A stretch of DNA of 64,000 nt from Roseburia sp. CAG:10041_57 (lineage in GTDB: Bacteria; Bacillota; Clostridia; Lachnospirales; Lachnospiraceae): contig MNTL01000001.1 in the NCBI GenBank assembly GCA_001916965.1, forward strand, positions 186,001 through 250,000, given 5' to 3'. Numbering within the stretch: the stretch's first letter is position 1; each line of letters opens with the position of its first letter. The notes beneath the pieces were generated by a model. It was given only the letters and a program-made list of their open reading frames with translations. It searched no databases and was not told the origin of the DNA. The position numbers were made by a program, and so were the translations under genes. Below, piece after piece: positions 61,550-64,000 of this stretch.

Positions 61550-62937
61550 TACCCCATTGTCTTAGCTTTTTCAATTACATCATCAATCGTACCAACATTG
61601 AAGAATGCTGCTTCAGGATATTCATCCATCTCACCATTGATAATTGCCTTAAATCCACGGATAGTTTCCTTTAATGGTACATATTTACCTGGAACACCTG
61701 TGAAGTTCTCAGCTACATGGAATGGCTGGGACAGGAACTTCTGTACTTTTCTTGCACGGTATACAGTAACCTTATCTTCTTCAGATAATTCTTCCATACC
61801 AAGAATAGCAATGATATCCTGCAGCTCTGAATATTTCTGCAGAATCTCCTGTACGGCACGTGCTGTATTGTAATGCTCTTCACCTACAACGTCTGCTTCC
61901 AGAATACGTGAAGTAGATTCCAGAGGATCAACAGCAGGATAAATACCCTGTTCTACGATCTTTCTGGACAATACTGTAGTAGCATCCAAATGTGCGAATG
62001 TTGTAGCAGGTGCAGGGTCAGTTAAGTCATCTGCAGGTACATATACTGCCTGTACAGATGTAACAGAACCTTCCTTCGTAGAAGCGATACGCTCCTGCAA
62101 TTCACCAACCTCTGTTGCCAGAGTAGGCTGATAGCCTACGGCTGAAGGCATACGTCCAAGTAACGCAGATACCTCAGAACCAGCCTGTACGAAACGGAAA
62201 ATATTATCAATGAACAACAACACGTTCTGATGCTGTACATCACGGAAATATTCTGCCATTGTCAGACCTGTCTCTGCAACACGCATACGAGCTCCGGGTG
62301 GCTCATTCATCTGACCGAACACTAACGCGGTCTTATCAATAACGCCGGATTCCTTCATTTCTGTCCAAAGGTCATTACCTTCACGGGAACGCTCTCCTAC
62401 ACCGGTAAAGATGGAATATCCACCGTGTTCTGTTGCAATGTTAGTGATCAGCTCCTGAATTAATACAGTCTTACCTACACCAGCACCACCGAACAGACCG
62501 ATCTTACCACCTTTTGCATAAGGAGCAAGAAGGTCGATGACTTTAATACCTGTTTCCAGGATTTCTACTGCCGGGCTCTGATCCTCGAAAGCAGGTGGCT
62601 CTCTGTGGATGACCCATTTTTCTTCATTTTCAAGACTTTCACCGGAGTCAAGTGTCTGTCCGGTTACATTAAATAATCTTCCCAAAGTCTTCTCGCCTAC
62701 AGGAACTTTAATACCGCTTCCTGTTGCGACAACTTCCATATCTCTGTGAAGTCCGTCACTGGAAGAAAGCATGATACAACGTACCGTATTGTTACCGATA
62801 TGCTGTGCTACTTCCATGATGCATTTCTTACCATTGTTATCGACTTCCAGCGCGTCCTTAATGAAGGGAAGATTGCAGCCTTCAAACTCTACATCGATTA
62901 CAGGTCCAAGAACCTGTACAATTCTTCCTTTATCCAT
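61549..62937 (-). CDS. atpD: ATP synthase beta subunit
   Basis: The catalytic subunit of F1. Walker A is GLFGGAGVGKTVLIQEL; also visible are GVGERSREGNDL, the Walker B region VLLFIDNIFRF and SALLGRMPSAVGYQPTL. AAGGA sits 9 nt before the ATG at 62937 (462 residues), which overlaps the atpG stop by 8 bp. The frame opens ten codons earlier inside atpG. Proton or sodium coupling cannot be read from this subunit. Confidence 0.97.
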   Translation of the reverse strand: MDKGRIVQVLGPVIDVEFEGCNLPFIKDALEVDNNGKKCIMEVAQHIGNNTVRCIMLSSSDGLHRDMEVVATGSGIKVPVGEKTLGRLFNVTGQTLDSGESLENEEKWVIHREPPAFEDQSPAVEILETGIKVIDLLAPYAKGGKIGLFGGAGVGKTVLIQELITNIATEHGGYSIFTGVGERSREGNDLWTEMKESGVIDKTALVFGQMNEPPGARMRVAETGLTMAEYFRDVQHQNVLLFIDNIFRFVQAGSEVSALLGRMPSAVGYQPTLATEVGELQERIASTKEGSVTSVQAVYVPADDLTDPAPATTFAHLDATTVLSRKIVEQGIYPAVDPLESTSRILEADVVGEEHYNTARAVQEILQKYSELQDIIAILGMEELSEEDKVTVYRARKVQKFLSQPFHVAENFTGVPGKYVPLKETIRGFKAIINGEMDEYPEAAFFNVGTIDDVIEKAKTMG

Positions 62938-63823
62938 TTGACTTCTTCCTTTTCTGCGCTTTCGCACCGGCGATTACTTCAGTGATTTCCTGCGTAATCG
63001 CTGCCTGCCGCACTCTGTTATATTCTATTGACAGTGATTTAAGCATGTCTGTTGCATTACCTGTTGCAGCATCCATAGCCATCATTCTATCATTCTGCTC
63101 ACAAGCAAAGGACTCTACCAATGCTCCGTATATATAACCTGTTACATAGTTAGGCACGATTGCATTCATAACGTCATTCGGGGTTGGAAGATATCTGGTT
63201 GTATCAGATACCATCAGTTCCATTCCGTTATTCATGCTGAAATCTGCCTTAGACAGAGGCAGAAGCTTAAACATCTCCGCTTCACTGTCCATTCCATTTA
63301 TACTTCTGGTATATACGATATATACCTCATCCAGCTTACCTTCATTGTATCTGACAAGAATCTCCTCAGCAATGACTCTGGCTCTGTGGATGGATGGATT
63401 CTGAGCCGTATACTGAAAATGGCGATGTATCTTATAGCCTTTCTTTTCAAAATAATTACGACCTATCTGACCAACCACGAATAGCTCTCCCTGTGGATTC
63501 GCATCCAGTTCCTTCTGCACGAGCTTGATAACATTCTGGTTATAAGCACCTGCAAGCCCTTTATCAGCAGTAACTACAATGTAGCCTACTCTCTTCTGGT
63601 CAGGTGCTGTCTCTGTTCCGAAATAAATGTTCTCTATATCAGGAACATGACGCAGGATTCTGGCTATAGAGCCCTGAATAGCATAGAAATGTGCTGTAGA
63701 TGCCTCCAGCGATTTCTTAGCCTTCTTTAACTTGGATGAAGAAATCATATACATGGCATTGGTAATCTTCATTGTATCCTGAATGCTTCTCATTCTGGTT
63801 TGAATTTCCTTAGTGTTTGCCAT
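62930..63823 (-). CDS. atpG: ATP synthase gamma subunit
   Basis: The rotor subunit of F1, a 297-residue protein with long N- and C-terminal coiled-coil helices. The N-terminus NTKEIQTRMRSIQDTMKITNAM and the motif ADKGLAGAYNQNVI are characteristic; the end includes MDAATGNATDMLKSLSIEYNRVRQAAIT region motifs (ATGNA, NRVRQAAIT). It is 44 bp after atpA. Confidence 0.96.
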   Translation of the reverse strand: MANTKEIQTRMRSIQDTMKITNAMYMISSSKLKKAKKSLEASTAHFYAIQGSIARILRHVPDIENIYFGTETAPDQKRVGYIVVTADKGLAGAYNQNVIKLVQKELDANPQGELFVVGQIGRNYFEKKGYKIHRHFQYTAQNPSIHRARVIAEEILVRYNEGKLDEVYIVYTRSINGMDSEAEMFKLLPLSKADFSMNNGMELMVSDTTRYLPTPNDVMNAIVPNYVTGYIYGALVESFACEQNDRMMAMDAATGNATDMLKSLSIEYNRVRQAAITQEITEVIAGAKAQKRKKSNG

Positions 63824-63867
63824 ATTACAAATACCTTTCTGTTACATGCAGATTACATCTGCATTGA

Positions 63868-64000
63868 TTACATTTGCGCTGATTTCATTTCCTTAACAGT
63901 TCTGATGATTTCTTCTACAAGTTCATCTGTCAGGACTTTCTTATCTTCAAGTTCATGAATGATCTCGCCATTATGATCTCTTACATAATCGAGCATATCC
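63868..64000 (-). CDS. atpA: ATP synthase alpha subunit, C-terminal end (partial)
   Basis: The frame runs to the right window edge and encodes the last 43 residues, including MLDYVRDHNGEIIHELEDKK and ending KEMKSAQM. The position directly before atpG, and the alpha-type helical C-terminus, support atpA. The rest lies outside the window. Confidence 0.88.
   Translation of the reverse strand, partial: DMLDYVRDHNGEIIHELEDKKVLTDELVEEIIRTVKEMKSAQM

Noticed and set aside
1..64000. CRISPR array, prophage or transposase
   Set aside because: No regularly spaced identical repeats, phage genes or transposase motifs were found in reading.

Overview
The window looks like a chromosomal core segment of a low-to-moderate GC Clostridia member, most likely a Lachnospiraceae gut anaerobe. 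Gene order supports this: der-plsY-gpsA; ylxM-ffh-rpsP-khpA-rimM-trmD-rplS followed by rbgA-rnhB-ylqG/ylqH-like-yraN; plsX-acpP-rnc-smc-ftsY; yceD-rpmF. So do a tyrosine T-box, a ZTP riboswitch, AGGAGG-type ribosome binding sites and strong sigma-A promoters with 17-bp spacers. I do not assign a species. I see no transposase, integrase, phage gene or CRISPR array. Almost every gene is on the minus strand, so transcription runs from high to low coordinates.

Layout. 1-5.0 kb: a DUF512 radical-SAM/PDZ protein, der, plsY, gpsA, and a partial Cys/Arg-rich protein cut by the window edge. 5.0-8.2 kb: prs on the plus strand, then tyrS under a T-box leader. 8.2-14.4 kb: two signal peptidases flanking rbgA, then rnhB, a FliK-like/FlhB-C-like pair, yraN and pgeF. 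14.7-18.9 kb: the SRP/ribosome operon. 18.9-27.8 kb: the plsX-to-ftsY lipid, RNase III and SMC cluster, continuing into ilvA and a YitT protein. 27.8-28.6 kb: yceD-rpmF. 28.7-32 kb: an intracellular GH9 enzyme and tmcAL. 32-40 kb: UPF0210 with its ACT partner, a WalJ-like hydrolase, a large FtsA-like protein, coaE and polA. 40.2 kb: tRNA-Leu(CAA). 40.5-44.3 kb: nudC, a GH43 enzyme and its divergent AraC regulator. 44.3-48.6 kb: rsmJ-like, MBL hydrolase, rarA, GNAT and coiled-coil genes. 48.6-50.8 kb: the last two steps of purine synthesis as two separate genes under a ZTP riboswitch. 50.8-56.7 kb: MBL, TetR, and a MarR-controlled heterodimeric ABC exporter. 56.7-61 kb: an RluA-type synthase, an ABC-F protein, greA and focA. 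61.1-64 kb: the end of the F-type ATP synthase operon.

The most unusual signal is in the spaces between genes. Four intergenic regions (5030-5200, 14555-14699, 30301-30545, 43144-43230) carry elaborate palindromic elements. Two are clearly one family, sharing the arm GTAACTATTCAGAACC and a conserved core. The other two are multi-hairpin structures built from similar parts: C-TTC-G tips, GC-AA-GC tips and a (C/T)TCATT..TATATC end motif. They look like MITE/REP-type elements or structured RNA leaders. No mobilising protein is visible here, so any mobility would have to act in trans.

Other points worth attention: an FtsA-like protein with a repeated beta-rich 'VNG' tail; archaeal-type IMP cyclohydrolase under ZTP control; flagellar-export-like proteins with no flagellar genes beside them; and nested palindromes in front of the marR-ABC operon.
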